From contig NZ_BMOI01000008.1 of NCBI RefSeq assembly GCF_014646995.1, forward strand, positions 62,001 through 126,000: a DNA stretch of 64,000 nt. The letters run 5' to 3'. This document shows, in pieces, positions 25,410 to 35,135 of the stretch; positions within the stretch are counted from its first letter, which is position 1; each line of letters begins with the position of its first letter. Made by a program: the position numbers and the translations under genes. A model generated the notes under the pieces. The model ran no database searches, was not told where the DNA came from, and was given only the letters and a program-made list of their open reading frames with translations. Source of the stretch: Curtobacterium luteum. Its GTDB lineage: Bacteria; Actinomycetota; Actinomycetes; Actinomycetales; Microbacteriaceae.

Positions 25410-27017
25410 GTGGCGTCAACCCCACAGGGCCCCGACCAGGTCGAGGACCCCCTCGCGACGAGGTCGGTGACCGCAGCCGAGACCATCCTCGAGATGCGGT
25501 CGATCACCAAGGAGTTCCCGGGCGTGAAGGCCCTCTCCGAGGTGTCGCTCACCGTCCGTGCCGGCGAGATCCACGCGATCTGCGGCGAGAACGGTGCCGG
25601 CAAGTCGACCCTGATGAAGGTGCTGTCGGGCGTGTACCCGTACGGCACCTACGACGGCGAGATCGTCTACGAGGGCGAAGAGGTCCGGTTCAAGGACATC
25701 AAGCAGTCCGAGCAGGCCGGCATCGTCATCATCCACCAGGAGCTCGCGCTCATCCCGGAGCTCTCGATCACCGAGAACCTCTTCCTCGGGAACGAGCCGT
25801 CGAAGTTCGGTGTGATCGACTGGACGAGCGCCCAACTCCGCGCCCAGGACCTGCTCGCCCGTGTCGGCCTGGACGAGGACCCGGACACGCAGATCAAGAA
25901 CATCGGCGTCGGCAAGCAGCAGCTCGTCGAGATCGCCAAGGCCCTGCACAAGGACGTCAAGCTCCTCATCCTCGACGAGCCGACCGCGGCGCTGAACGAG
26001 AACGACTCGCAGCACCTGCTCGACCTCATCGTCGGGTTGAAGTCCAAGGGCATCGCGAGCATCATCATCAGCCACAAGCTCAACGAGATCGAGCAGATCG
26101 CGGACGAGATCACGATCATCCGTGACGGCAAGACGATCGAGACCCTCAACGTGAAGGGCGACGGCGTCAACGAGGACCGCATCATCCGCGGCATGGTCGG
26201 CCGCTCGCTCGAGAGCCGTTTCCCGGACCGCACCCCGAAGATCGGCGAGACCTTCTTCGAGGTCCGCAACTGGACCGTGCAGCACCCGCTCGACCCGTCG
26301 CGCCTGGTATGCAAGGGCTCGAACTTCCACGTCAAGCGCGGCGAGATCGTCGGCTTCGCCGGCCTCATGGGCGCCGGCCGGACCGAGCTCGCGATGAGCA
26401 TCTTCGGTCGGTCGTACGGCACCTGGCTCGGCGGCGAGATCGTCAAGGACGGCCGCGAGATCAAGGTCGCGAACGTCCAGCAGGCGATCGAGAACGGCAT
26501 CGGCTACGTCTCCGAGGACCGCAAGGCGCTCGGTCTCAACCTGCTCGACACGGTGAAGCGGTCGACGGTCTCGGCGGACCTGCCGAAGATCTCGAAGGCC
26601 GGCGTCGTCGACTCCCTCGAGGAGTACAGCGTCGCCGAGCGCTACCGGAAGCTGCTCCGCACGAAGGTGCCGACGGTCGAGGAGAACGTCGGCAAGCTCT
26701 CCGGCGGGAACCAGCAGAAGGTCGTCCTGTCGAAGTGGATGTTCACCGACCCCGACCTGCTCATCCTCGACGAGCCGACCCGCGGCATCGACGTGGGCGC
26801 GAAGTTCGAGATCTACGGCATCATCCAGCAGCTCGCGGCGGAGGGGAAGGGCATCATCCTCATCTCCTCCGAGCTCCCCGAACTCCTCGGCCTCTCGGAC
26901 CGGATCTACACGATCTTCGAGGGCCAGATCACGGCCGACGTCCCCGCGGACCAGGCAGACCCCGAAACCCTCATGCGCAGCATGACCTCCGCGCGGAAGG
27001 GCGCACTCGTCTCATGA
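25410..27017 (+). CDS. mmsA: Sugar ABC transporter ATP-binding protein (MmsA/GguA type)
   Basis: 535-residue double-ABC ATPase of the ribose/xylose/multiple-sugar class. First domain: Walker [10 protein letters not shown] (about residue 66), Q-loop [21 protein letters not shown]. Second domain: GLMGAGRTE (degenerate Walker A as usual), LSGGNQQKV and [15 protein letters not shown]. Start GTG at 25410 after GAAGGAGATGCACC. The stop overlaps the permease start (ATGA). Substrate not determinable; GguA relatives import arabinose, xylose, galactose and others. Confidence 0.93.
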   Translation: MASTPQGPDQVEDPLATRSVTAAETILEMRSITKEFPGVKALSEVSLTVRAGEIHAICGENGAGKSTLMKVLSGVYPYGTYDGEIVYEGEEVRFKDIKQSEQAGIVIIHQELALIPELSITENLFLGNEPSKFGVIDWTSAQLRAQDLLARVGLDEDPDTQIKNIGVGKQQLVEIAKALHKDVKLLILDEPTAALNENDSQHLLDLIVGLKSKGIASIIISHKLNEIEQIADEITIIRDGKTIETLNVKGDGVNEDRIIRGMVGRSLESRFPDRTPKIGETFFEVRNWTVQHPLDPSRLVCKGSNFHVKRGEIVGFAGLMGAGRTELAMSIFGRSYGTWLGGEIVKDGREIKVANVQQAIENGIGYVSEDRKALGLNLLDTVKRSTVSADLPKISKAGVVDSLEEYSVAERYRKLLRTKVPTVEENVGKLSGGNQQKVVLSKWMFTDPDLLILDEPTRGIDVGAKFEIYGIIQQLAAEGKGIILISSELPELLGLSDRIYTIFEGQITADVPADQADPETLMRSMTSARKGALVS

Positions 27018-28306
27018 AGAACCTCAGACTGCTCTTCGGCAAGGGCAACAGCATCGGCCAGTACGGCATGATCATCGCGTTGATCGTGATCGTCGCCTTC
27101 TTCGCATGGCGCACGAACGGGCTCATCCTCGAGCCCACCAACGTGATCAACCTGTTCCTGCAGTACTCCTACATCCTCATCCTCGCGCTCGGCATGGTGA
27201 TGGTGATCATCGCGGGCCACATCGACCTCTCGGTCGGTTCGGTCGCGGCGTTCGTCGGCATCATCGTCGCGCAGTCGATGTCCGTCTGGCAGTGGCCCGC
27301 TTGGGCGGCGATCCTGCTCGGCCTCGGCGTCGGCGCGCTCGTCGGCGCGTGGCAGGGCTTCTGGGTGGCGTTCGTCCGGGTCCCCGCGTTCATCGTGACG
27401 CTGGCCGGTCAGCTCATCTTCCGCGGCGCGAACCAGATCATCGGCCAGTCGACCTCGGTGCCGACGCCGGACTCCTACAACGGCATCGGCGCGGGCTTCC
27501 TCGGTGACTTCGGCCCCGACTTCGGCTACTCGAACGGCACACTGCTGCTCGGCCTCGTGACGATCATCGCGCTCATCATCATCGAGATCCGCGGCCGCGC
27601 CCGCCGTCGCAAGATGCAGGCCGAGGTCCCGCCGCTGTGGGTCTCCGTGGTCCGCACCGGTGTGCTCGTCGTCGTCACGCTCATCGCGACCTACCTGTTC
27701 GGCGCCGGCCCGGTCGGCACCTCGGTCCCGATCGTCGCGATCATCCTCGGCGTCCTCACGATCCTCTACGGCTTCATCACGAAGAACACGATCTTCGGTC
27801 GCCAGGTCTACGCGGTCGGCGGCAACTCGAACGCGGCCGTCCTCTCCGGCGTCAGCGCCCGCAAGGTCAACTTCTTCGTCATGGCGAACATGTCGGTCCT
27901 CGCCGCCATCGCCGGCATGGTCTTCGTCGGGTACTCGAACGCCTCGGGCCCCGCGGACGGCACCGGCTGGGAGCTCGACGCGATCGCCGCCGTGTTCGTC
28001 GGTGGCGCCGCGGTCGCCGGTGGCATCGGCACCATCTCGGGCTCCATCATCGGTGGTCTCGTCATGGCGCTCCTGTCGAACGGCCTCCAGCTCATGGGCA
28101 TCGAGTCGAACAAGGTCCAGATCATCCGTGGTCTCGTCCTGCTCGTCGCCGTCGCATTCGACGTCTACTCCAAGTCCCAGGGTCGTCCCTCGCTGATCGG
28201 CGGCATGATGCGCCAGTTCCAGCGCAAGGACACCGAGCAGAACACGGTCGCTGCCCAGCAGCCGCGGTCCATCGAGGACCAGCCGGAGAAGGTCAACGTC
28301 CAGTAG
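27014..28306 (+). CDS. gguB: Multiple sugar ABC transporter permease (GguB type)
   Basis: 430-residue permease with about ten membrane segments. Family motifs: [20 protein letters not shown] near residue 60 and the repeat-like [19 protein letters not shown] near 340. A long cytoplasmic insertion ([15 protein letters not shown]) in the middle is typical of the larger GguB-type proteins. Start ATG 27014 in an ATGA overlap with the ATPase. C-terminal 40 residues are polar and likely cytoplasmic. Confidence 0.92.
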   Translation: MKNLRLLFGKGNSIGQYGMIIALIVIVAFFAWRTNGLILEPTNVINLFLQYSYILILALGMVMVIIAGHIDLSVGSVAAFVGIIVAQSMSVWQWPAWAAILLGLGVGALVGAWQGFWVAFVRVPAFIVTLAGQLIFRGANQIIGQSTSVPTPDSYNGIGAGFLGDFGPDFGYSNGTLLLGLVTIIALIIIEIRGRARRRKMQAEVPPLWVSVVRTGVLVVVTLIATYLFGAGPVGTSVPIVAIILGVLTILYGFITKNTIFGRQVYAVGGNSNAAVLSGVSARKVNFFVMANMSVLAAIAGMVFVGYSNASGPADGTGWELDAIAAVFVGGAAVAGGIGTISGSIIGGLVMALLSNGLQLMGIESNKVQIIRGLVLLVAVAFDVYSKSQGRPSLIGGMMRQFQRKDTEQNTVAAQQPRSIEDQPEKVNVQ

Positions 28307-28394
28307 CACGTGGCGCCGGGCGGGCACCCGTCCGCCCGGCGCACGAATCCCCATCACCACAGCACCAACCCCTCAACGAAGAGAAAGCAATCTC

Positions 28395-29498
28395 ATGCGC
28401 AAGAAGCTCATCGCCGGCATCGGTCTGGCCCTCGTCGCGGGCCTCGCCCTCAGCGGCTGCTCCGCACGCGGAACCTCGGACTCGGGCAGCAGCTCGGGTG
28501 CGACCATCAAGAAGGGCGACCTCATCGGCGTCGCGCTGCCGGCGAAGACCTCGCAGAACTGGGTGCTCGCGGGCGCCGCGTTCAAGAAGTCGATCGAGGA
28601 CGCCGGCTTCAAGGCCGACATCCAGTACGCCAACGCCGGCAACCCGGTCCCCGACCAGCAGTCGCAGATCTCGAGCATGGTCACCAAGGGCGCCAAGGCC
28701 GTCATCATCGGTGCGGCCGACGGCTCGCAGCTCGGCTCGCAGGTCAAGGCGGCCAAGGCGCAGGGCGCCACGGTCACCGCCTGGGACCGCAACATCCTGA
28801 ACACGAAGAACGTCGACTACTACGTGGCGTTCAACAACTTCAAGGTCGGCCAGCTCCAGGCGCAGGCGCTCCTCGACGGCCTCAAGGCCAAGAAGGGCGA
28901 CGGCCCCTACAACATCGAGCTCTTCGCGGGTTCGGCTGACGACGCCAACGCGACCGTCTTCTTCAACGGTGCGATGGACGTGCTCGAGCCGAAGATCAAG
29001 GACGGCACGGTCAAGGTCGTGTCCGGCCAGGAGACCTTCCAGAAGGTCCAGACCAAGGGCTGGCTCGCGCAGAACGCCCAGTCGCGCATGACGGACCTCC
29101 TCTCGCAGTACTACTCGGGCAGCACCAAGCTCGACGGCGTCCTCTCGCCGAACGACACCCTCGCCCGGGCGATCCTGACCGCGACGAAGGCCGCGGGCAA
29201 GGACACCCCCGTCATCACCGGTCAGGACTCCGAGACCGCGTCGATCCCGCTCATCATGAAGGGCACGCAGTACTCGACGATCTACAAGAACACCACGGAG
29301 GAGGCCCAGGCCGCCATCGACCTGGTGTCGGACCTCGCTGACGGCAAGACCCCGAAGACGGTCTCCGACAAGAACAACGACAACGGCGTGAAGGTCGTCC
29401 CGACGGTCGAGCTCACCCCGATCCTCGTCACGAAGGACAACGCGGTCGAGGCCTACAAGGGCAACGACACGCTCGAGCAGCTCGCCAAGCAGGGCTGA
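28395..29498 (+). CDS. chvE: Sugar-binding lipoprotein (ChvE/XylF type)
   Basis: 367-residue substrate-binding component. Signal peptide and lipobox LALSGC near residue 22, so it is anchored to the membrane's outer face. The mature part is a periplasmic-binding-protein type I fold (GVALPAKTSQNWVLAGAAF, WDRNILNTKNVDYYVAFNN, GQDSETASIPLIM). Third gene of the operon, 88 bp after the permease. The order ATPase-permease-binding protein is less common than binding-protein first. Confidence 0.92.
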   Translation: MRKKLIAGIGLALVAGLALSGCSARGTSDSGSSSGATIKKGDLIGVALPAKTSQNWVLAGAAFKKSIEDAGFKADIQYANAGNPVPDQQSQISSMVTKGAKAVIIGAADGSQLGSQVKAAKAQGATVTAWDRNILNTKNVDYYVAFNNFKVGQLQAQALLDGLKAKKGDGPYNIELFAGSADDANATVFFNGAMDVLEPKIKDGTVKVVSGQETFQKVQTKGWLAQNAQSRMTDLLSQYYSGSTKLDGVLSPNDTLARAILTATKAAGKDTPVITGQDSETASIPLIMKGTQYSTIYKNTTEEAQAAIDLVSDLADGKTPKTVSDKNNDNGVKVVPTVELTPILVTKDNAVEAYKGNDTLEQLAKQG

Positions 29499-29526
29499 TC
29501 GCAGCACTGCCGCACACACAGCACAC

Positions 29527-29563
29527 GGACGGCCCCGTCTCGCACCGCGAGACGGGGCCGTCC
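29527..29563 (+). terminator. Strong hairpin terminator of the sugar ABC operon
   Basis: Perfect 17-bp arms 29527-29543 and 29547-29563 (GGACGGCCCCGTCTCGC) with a 3-nt loop, 28 bp after the binding-protein stop. No T-run, but the stem is among the most stable in the window. Confidence 0.85.
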
Positions 29564-29603
29564 CGCGTCCACACCACGACTGCTCCCGGCGCGACCACGC
29601 ACC

Positions 29604-29645
29604 GGCCGGGAGGCACGGTGCCGGCCCGCCCCGCGCCTCCCGGCC
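29604..29645 (-). terminator. Family-A hairpin, terminator-like
   Basis: Arms GGCCGGGAGGCACGG (29604-29618) and complement (29631-29645, one mismatch). It ends 1 bp from the hepT stop and, with the ABC-operon terminator, separates two convergent operons. Confidence 0.7.
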
Positions 29646-29646
29646 G

Positions 29647-29991
29647 TCAGACGGCCACGTCGTCGGCGTGGGCCGCCCGCAGGCGCCGAGCCGCCGCGCA
29701 GAGGTGCGGGACGTCGGTCCGCGCGGTGCCGAGGACCACCGCGGGCGTGGTGTCGAACGAACGCCGGGTGAGCCGCTCGGCGAGGAGCGAGACCTTCCGC
29801 CACGGGATGCTCGGCTCGGCGGCGGTCAGTTCGTCCGGCAGCATGCGCACCGCCTCGCCGATCTCGACGAGTCGCATCCGCACGGCGTCGTACACGAGCA
29901 GTTCCGGGAGCGCGTCGTCACCGACGTAGCCGCGGATCAGCTCGCACGCCCGGACGACGTCGTCCAGGCGCTCCCCCGTCCCCCGGGTCAC
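29647..29991 (-). CDS. HepT-like HEPN domain toxin (RNase)
   Basis: 114-residue HEPN protein of the HepT/DUF86 type. The nuclease motif RX4H is present as RTDVPH near residue 92; the family core LVEIGEAVRMLPDEL and IPWRKVSLLAERL precede it. HEPN toxins cleave RNA and are paired with MNT nucleotidyltransferase antitoxins that modify them. Start GTG 29991 overlaps the MNT stop (GTGA). The classical RX4HXY tyrosine is replaced by Cys (HLC), so activity should be tested. Confidence 0.8.
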   Translation of the reverse strand: MTRGTGERLDDVVRACELIRGYVGDDALPELLVYDAVRMRLVEIGEAVRMLPDELTAAEPSIPWRKVSLLAERLTRRSFDTTPAVVLGTARTDVPHLCAAARRLRAAHADDVAV

Positions 29992-30503
29992 AGTGGGACC
30001 GCCTCCCGCACGACCCGCGGGTCCATCCCGGCGGCGTCGACCACGTCGACCCGGGCGCACAGCAGCTGTTCGGCCTCGTCCTGCATCCGCATCAGCGCGA
30101 AGATCCCGAGACCCGTCCCGAGGTCCACCATGAGGTCGACGTCGCTCTCCGGCCCGTCCTGACCCCGCGCGACGCTCCCGAAGAGGCGCGGGTTCCGGCC
30201 ACCGAACCGGTGCACGATGTCGCGGAGCTCGGACCGGGCGGCGGCGACCCGTTCCCGCAGCGGCGGCGGCTCCTCGATCGGCTCGAGTTCGATGGTCGCC
30301 GTGAAGCCGGCTGCGCGCAGCAGCCGCTGCAGCGCCGCCAGAGACGGGTCACGACGACCGTTCTCGTAGGTGCTGATGACGCTCTGCGTGACGCCGGCCC
30401 GGACGGCGAGCTGCACCTGGGTCAGTTCCGCGCGGACGCGGGCGCCACGGATGAGCTCGGCCGCCGACACTGGCGGCGCGGGCTTGGGGAGGACTGCGGA
30501 CAT
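29988..30503 (-). CDS. HTH-MNT fusion: XRE-type regulator with MntA-like nucleotidyltransferase (antitoxin)
   Basis: 171 residues. The N-terminal half is an XRE helix-turn-helix (ELTQVQLAVRAGVTQSVIS, then YENGRRDPSLAALQRLL). The C-terminal half is a minimal nucleotidyltransferase with GSVARGQDGPESDVDLMVDL (residues about 115-134), the GSX10DXD catalytic motif. Known MntA antitoxins AMPylate HepT; here the same protein probably also autoregulates the operon. Leaderless: TATCGT (30515-30510) is 6 nt before the ATG. Two ATGCACTGC direct repeats 20 bp apart (30541, 30561) upstream may be the operator. Confidence 0.85.
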   Translation of the reverse strand: MSAVLPKPAPPVSAAELIRGARVRAELTQVQLAVRAGVTQSVISTYENGRRDPSLAALQRLLRAAGFTATIELEPIEEPPPLRERVAAARSELRDIVHRFGGRNPRLFGSVARGQDGPESDVDLMVDLGTGLGIFALMRMQDEAEQLLCARVDVVDAAGMDPRVVREAVPL

Positions 30504-30540
30504 GCGGCCACGATACACAGAATGCGAAATGTTGCGACCC

Positions 30541-30638
30541 ATGCACTGCGGTTCGCCACAATGCACTGCTGGGATTGCTCCTGCTATATCGCGGAGCGTC
30601 GATGCTTCTGCGGTCAGTCGATGCTTCTGCGGTCAGTC
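30541..30638. repeat. Direct repeats between mntA and dcd
   Basis: ATGCACTGC occurs at 30541-30549 and 30561-30569, a 20-bp spacing (two helical turns) just upstream of the mntA promoter. A separate perfect 19-bp tandem duplication (GATGCTTCTGCGGTCAGTC) lies at 30601-30619 and 30620-30638, running into the dcd stop codon. Confidence 0.8.
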
Positions 30639-31220
30639 GCGCGTGGAGACGTCCGTCCGGTGGAAGTTCTGCGCCGACCGGGACGCCGTCGGGCCCCGCT
30701 GCCCCTGGTAGCGGGACTGGTACTCGGCCGAGCCGTACGGCTTCTCGGCGGGGCTGGAGAGCTGGAAGAAGCAGAGCTGCCCGATCTTCATGCCCGGCCA
30801 GAGCTTGATCGGCAGGGTCGCGACGTTCGAGAGCTCGAGCGTCACGTGGCCCGAGAAGCCCGGGTCGATGAAGCCGGCCGTCGAGTGCGTCAGCAGACCG
30901 AGGCGTCCGAGCGAGCTCTTGCCCTCGAGGCGCGCCGCGATGTCGTCCGGCAGGCTGACGACCTCGAACGTCGACCCGAGCACGAACTCCCCCGGGTGCA
31001 GGACGAACGCCTCGTCCGGGTCGGTCTCCACCAGGCGGGTGAGCTCGGGCTGGTCCTCGGCCGGGTCGATGTGGGGGTACTTGTGGTTGTCGAACAGCCG
31101 GAAGTACTTGTCGAGCCGGACGTCGATGCTCGAGGGCTGCACGAGCGACGCGTCGTACGGGTCGAGCCCGATGCGTCCGTCGGCGAGCTGGGCGGTGATG
31201 TCACGGTCGGAGAGCAGCAC
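30633..31220 (-). CDS. dcd: dCTP deaminase, probably bifunctional (dUMP-forming)
   Basis: 195-residue trimeric dUTPase-fold enzyme supplying dUMP for thymidylate. Motifs: [34 protein letters not shown] (substrate site with the catalytic Glu), [12 protein letters not shown] and the C-terminal QRGPTASR. Actinobacterial members, such as the M. tuberculosis enzyme, combine dCTP deaminase and dUTPase activities. Leaderless: TAGGCT (31232-31227) is exactly 6 nt before the ATG at 31220. Confidence 0.94.
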   Translation of the reverse strand: MLLSDRDITAQLADGRIGLDPYDASLVQPSSIDVRLDKYFRLFDNHKYPHIDPAEDQPELTRLVETDPDEAFVLHPGEFVLGSTFEVVSLPDDIAARLEGKSSLGRLGLLTHSTAGFIDPGFSGHVTLELSNVATLPIKLWPGMKIGQLCFFQLSSPAEKPYGSAEYQSRYQGQRGPTASRSAQNFHRTDVSTRD

Positions 31221-31300
31221 GCTGGAAGCCTAGCGGCCGGGGGACCGCATCGATATCCTGTCAGGCTGCCCAGGGTCGGGGAGCGAACAGGAGCAGGACG

Positions 31301-32407
31301 ATGACGACCGCCGGCCGACCGCCGTACACCGTCGAGGAGCTCGACGTCCCCACCACGATGCACGACGACCCCGCCCGGGTGGCGGCCTTCCGGGCATGGC
31401 TCGCGGTGTCCGACCGTGCGGAGGCCGCCGTGCACGGGCTCCCCGAGCTGGCCTGGACCGCCGACGAGTACCTGCCGATGTGCCACACACCCGGCGCCCC
31501 GAGCCGGCTCTTCGTCGCGCGGGACGCCTCGGGCACGGTCGTCGGCGCGGCCTCGTACGACTCGAAGGAGGAACCGGGGACGACGAACTGCTGGCTCGCC
31601 GTCGGCGTCGACCCGGCGCACCAGGGCCGCGGCGTGGGCAGCCTGCTGGCCGACCACGTCGAGCGGATCGCACGGGAGCAGGGTCGGACGCAGTGGAAGA
31701 CGTACGCGGTGTCGCGGCAGGTCGGCCCCGCGTCGGGCGACGGGTTCCTGCAGGCGCCGACGGGCCACGGCGCGGTCCCCGCCGACGAGGCAGGGGTCCG
31801 CTTCCTCACCCGCCGCGGGTGGCGGTTCGGGCAGGTGAACCGGATCAGTCGGCTCGCGCTGCCGGCAGACGTCGCGGTGGTCGGCGCGGCGCGGGCGCGA
31901 GCGGTGTCGGCCGCCGGGGACGCGTACCGGACGCACCGGTGGACGGGGCGCACTCCCGAGCGCTGGCTCGACGGCGTCGCCCTGCTGCGCACGCGGATGT
32001 CGACCGACGCACCCGAGGGGGACATGGAGGAGCCGGAGGACGTCTGGGACGCCGACCGCCTCCGTGAGCAGGAGGCCGAGTTCGACCTGGCCCCGCGGAC
32101 GATGGTGACGGTCGCCGTGGAGGACGTCGCCTCCGGGTCGCTCGTCGGGTTCTCGCAGCTCGCCGTCCCGGACGACCCCGGTCGGGCGGTCATGCAGTGG
32201 GACACGCTCGTGCTCCGGGAGCACCGGGGACACCGGCTCGGGTGGTTGCTCAAGGTCGAGGGGATCGCGTCCGTCGAACAGGCGTTCCCCGGGCGCCCGT
32301 CGATCATCACCTTCAACGCCGAGGAGAACCGGCCGATGCTCGACGTGAACGAGGCCGTCGGGTTCGTCGGCGTCGGCAGCGAGGGCATCTGGGAGCACCG
32401 GGACTGA
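31301..32407 (+). CDS. GNAT family N-acetyltransferase (two-domain)
   Basis: 368 residues with two GNAT folds. Domain 1 has the acetyl-CoA loop VGVDPAHQGRGVGSLLADH (residues about 103-121); domain 2 has LREHRGHRLGWLLKVEG and FNAEENRPMLDVNEAVGFVG. The arrangement recalls mycothiol synthase, but the pattern fits a general two-domain N-acetyltransferase better. TATCCT (31254-31259) is a likely -10, and AGGAGCAGGACG is the ribosome site. Divergent from dcd across 80 bp. Confidence 0.82.
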   Translation: MTTAGRPPYTVEELDVPTTMHDDPARVAAFRAWLAVSDRAEAAVHGLPELAWTADEYLPMCHTPGAPSRLFVARDASGTVVGAASYDSKEEPGTTNCWLAVGVDPAHQGRGVGSLLADHVERIAREQGRTQWKTYAVSRQVGPASGDGFLQAPTGHGAVPADEAGVRFLTRRGWRFGQVNRISRLALPADVAVVGAARARAVSAAGDAYRTHRWTGRTPERWLDGVALLRTRMSTDAPEGDMEEPEDVWDADRLREQEAEFDLAPRTMVTVAVEDVASGSLVGFSQLAVPDDPGRAVMQWDTLVLREHRGHRLGWLLKVEGIASVEQAFPGRPSIITFNAEENRPMLDVNEAVGFVGVGSEGIWEHRD

Positions 32408-32565
32408 GGCGGCCGAGCCCGTCCGCCCCGGACTGTGCCGGACCGCAGCCGGCGCGGCGGACGCACACCGCGCCCCTCCCCACCGGCACGGCCCGGACGC
32501 CGCTGGCGCGTCGCCCGGGAACCGGCGGCGTGGGCCCAGGCTGGGGCGCTTACCATGGGACGGTC

Positions 32566-34611
32566 ATGACCGTCACGTCCTCCGCACCCCCGTCCGGAGG
32601 CGCGGCGCCGGAATCGGCGCCCGTCACCGCGCGCACGTCCACCGTCGCGACGGTCCTGGTGATCGCCGTCCCCCTCGCCGCAGCCCTCGCCGTCCTCGGC
32701 ATGGTGCTGACCGGCGCGTTCGGCTCCGACCAGCAGCTCGTCTCCGCCGGCGACCTCGTCACCTACGGCCTGCCCGTCGCGCGCGCGGTGCACGACACGA
32801 TGGCGGCGGTGACGATCGGCCTGCTCATCGTCGCGGCGTTCGCGCTGCCGGCACGCAAGCAGGACCACGGGGCCGTCGCGAGCGTGCAGCACCGGGCCAC
32901 CCGGTGGGCGGCAGCGACCGGGAGCGTGTGGTTCCTGGCCGCGGTCGTCGGCATCGTGCTCACCGGGGCGAACACGCTCGGCGTGCCGCTGACCTCCCCG
33001 GTGTTCGCGCGCAACTTCCTGCTCTTCGCCTTCCAGGTCGAGATCGGGCAGGCGCTCGTGGTCTCCGCGGCGGCGGTCCTGCTCGCGACCGTCGTCGCCA
33101 CGTTCGCGACCCGGGTGACGACCCTGGCCGTCGCGACCGTCCTCGCGCTCTTCGCGCTGCTCCCCCTCGCACTGTCCGGCCACGCCGCCGGGTCGCTCGA
33201 GCACGCGAACGCTGTGAACTCGCTCGCGGTGCACCTCGTCGGCGTGTGCGTCTGGGCGGGTGGCCTCGTCGCAGTGCTGCTCCTGCGCACCCGCACGAAG
33301 GGTGCGACCGGTCGTGTCGTGTCGCGGTACTCGACCCTGGCCGGCTGGTCCTTCGGGGCCGTCGCGTTCTCCGGGATCGTGAACGCGTCGCTGCGTCTCA
33401 CCGGCCCGCTCGACCTGGTCACCACGCCGTACGGCTGGCTCATCACGACGAAGGCCGTCATCCTCGTGCTGCTCGGGCTCGCGGGGGTCGTGCAGCGCCG
33501 ACGGCTCGTGCCGGCGTTGCTCCGGTCACCGCTCGACCGCCGGGCGTTCACCCGGTTCGCGCTCGCCGAGATCGTGTTCATGGCCGTGGCGATCGGCGTC
33601 TCGGTGGCGGTGTCCCGCTCGCAGCCGCCGATCCCCCAGACCCCCGAGACCGGCGACGACACCCGCTCCGGGCTCATCGGCTACCCGTACCCGCCGACGC
33701 AGACCCTGCACACGTACTTCACCGAGTGGCACTGGGACTGGGTGTGGGCCGCGCTCGCCGTGACCGGGGCCGTCTGGTACCTGCTCGCGGTGCGGAAGCT
33801 CCGGAAGCGCGGCGACTCCTGGCCCGTCGGCCGGACGATCGCGTGGCTCGTCGGCTGCGCGCTCTTCATCTGGACGACCTCGGGCGGACCGGCCGTGTAC
33901 GGCATGATCCACTTCTCGTCGCACATGGTGCAGCACATGCTGCTCATGATGTTCGTGCCGCTGCCCCTCGTGCTCGGCGGGCCGGTGCTGCTCGCCCTGC
34001 GGACCCTGCCGGTCCGCAACGACGGCTCGCGCGGCGCCCGCGAGTGGCTCATGCTGTTCGTGCACTCGCGGTACATGCAGTTCATGGCGAAGCCCGCGGT
34101 CGCCGGGGTGGTCTTCGCCGGCTCCCTCGTGGTGTTCTACTTCACGCCGGCCTTCGAGTACGCGATGCAGTCGCACGAGTGGCACGTCGTGATGGTCGTG
34201 CACTTCGTCCTGAGCGGCTACCTGTTCTTCTGGGTGTTCGTCGGCGTCGACCCCGGTCCCGCCCGGCCGCAGTACCCCATCCTCATCATCGCGCTGCTCG
34301 CGACGCTGGCGTTCCACGCGTTCTTCGGCGTGGCCGTCATGACGTCCGAGTCCGTGTTCGCGGTCGACTGGTTCCACGCGCTCGGGCAGACGAACGACGC
34401 CGCGCTCCTGGCCGACCAGCACACCGGCGGCGGGATCGCCTGGGGTGCCGGCGAGCTCCCGATGGTCTTCGTCGCACTGCTCGTGGTGCGGAACTGGGTG
34501 CGGTCGGACACGCGTGACGCCAAGCGGCTCGACCGGAAGGCCGACCGCGACGGCGACGCCGACCTCAGGGCGTACAACGAGCGGCTCGCCGCGATGCACG
34601 ACCGGGACTGA
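32566..34611 (+). CDS. CopD-CtaG fusion membrane protein (copper handling / cytochrome oxidase assembly)
   Basis: 681-residue protein with about 16 membrane segments. N-terminal CopD domain (residues about 20-330: ALSGHAAGSLEHANAVNSLAVHLVGVCVW, possible copper-binding His). C-terminal cytochrome c oxidase caa3-type assembly factor CtaG domain (MIHFSSHMVQHMLLMMFVPLPLVLGGPVL, VHFVLSGYLFFWVFVGVDPG, LADQHTGGGIAWGAGELP). It probably takes up and delivers copper. TACCAT lies 9 nt before the ATG. A second fusion protein is encoded at 51768-53954. Confidence 0.88.
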   Translation: MTVTSSAPPSGGAAPESAPVTARTSTVATVLVIAVPLAAALAVLGMVLTGAFGSDQQLVSAGDLVTYGLPVARAVHDTMAAVTIGLLIVAAFALPARKQDHGAVASVQHRATRWAAATGSVWFLAAVVGIVLTGANTLGVPLTSPVFARNFLLFAFQVEIGQALVVSAAAVLLATVVATFATRVTTLAVATVLALFALLPLALSGHAAGSLEHANAVNSLAVHLVGVCVWAGGLVAVLLLRTRTKGATGRVVSRYSTLAGWSFGAVAFSGIVNASLRLTGPLDLVTTPYGWLITTKAVILVLLGLAGVVQRRRLVPALLRSPLDRRAFTRFALAEIVFMAVAIGVSVAVSRSQPPIPQTPETGDDTRSGLIGYPYPPTQTLHTYFTEWHWDWVWAALAVTGAVWYLLAVRKLRKRGDSWPVGRTIAWLVGCALFIWTTSGGPAVYGMIHFSSHMVQHMLLMMFVPLPLVLGGPVLLALRTLPVRNDGSRGAREWLMLFVHSRYMQFMAKPAVAGVVFAGSLVVFYFTPAFEYAMQSHEWHVVMVVHFVLSGYLFFWVFVGVDPGPARPQYPILIIALLATLAFHAFFGVAVMTSESVFAVDWFHALGQTNDAALLADQHTGGGIAWGAGELPMVFVALLVVRNWVRSDTRDAKRLDRKADRDGDADLRAYNERLAAMHDRD

Positions 34612-34626
34612 GCGGCGGGCGGCGCG

Positions 34627-34717
34627 GTTCGCGTTCGCGTTCGCTTTCGCGTTCGCACAACCAAAGTCAGTTCGCGCCGATGATCGCGCTGGTTCGGTTC
34701 GCTTTCGGTTGTGCGAA
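34627..34717. repeat. GTTCGC hexamer run and degenerate family-C inverted repeat
   Basis: After the CopD-CtaG stop there is a run of (G/T)TTCGC hexamers (34627-34656), then arms TTCGCACAACC (34652-34662) and GGTTGTGCGAA (34707-34717). The left arm continues AAAGTCA as in the perfect copy at 3984-4045; the centre has diverged. No gene in the 176-bp gap. Confidence 0.75.
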
Positions 34718-34787
34718 GACGATCGACGCCGCACCGCACCGCACCGCGACTCCGGCCGCGGGCCACGCGAGCCCCGACGGCCCGGGC

Positions 34788-35135
34788 TCAGTCGCCGTGC
34801 ACGAGGCAGACGGCGTCGAGGTCCATCGCGGCCTCGAGTGCCGCGGAGATCCCCGACTCGCCGTCCGGCCCGGCCGGGGTCACCACGTCGACCCACCACA
34901 GCGGCACCTCGAGCGTCGGCGCCTCCGGCAGGATCCGTTCGACCTCGTCGAAGGCGTCCACCCGCCGCACCCCGAGCACGGTGAGCACCGGGTGGGTCGC
35001 GTCGCGGCAGACCTGCAGCACGGGGCCGTCGTCGAGGGCTCGGACGCCCCAGGTCTCGTCGTGCATGAGCAGCGCCTCGGCGACGTCGCGGATCTCCACC
35101 GGCTGCCGGCAGAGGAGCGTCACGTCACGCGGCAC
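34788..35135 (-). CDS. Hypothetical protein downstream of DUF6177
   Basis: 115-residue soluble acidic protein I do not recognise. It starts at GTG 35135, which has a perfect GGAGG five bases upstream, and overlaps the DUF6177 stop by 11 nt. Features: two cysteines (LLCRQPVEI, LQVCRDATHP), a C-terminal acidic segment (AALEAAMDLDAVCLVHGD), no signal or membrane segment. The tight coupling suggests a partner or accessory subunit of the DUF6177 protein. The upstream in-frame extension is the shadow of that gene. Confidence 0.7.
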   Translation of the reverse strand: MPRDVTLLCRQPVEIRDVAEALLMHDETWGVRALDDGPVLQVCRDATHPVLTVLGVRRVDAFDEVERILPEAPTLEVPLWWVDVVTPAGPDGESGISAALEAAMDLDAVCLVHGD

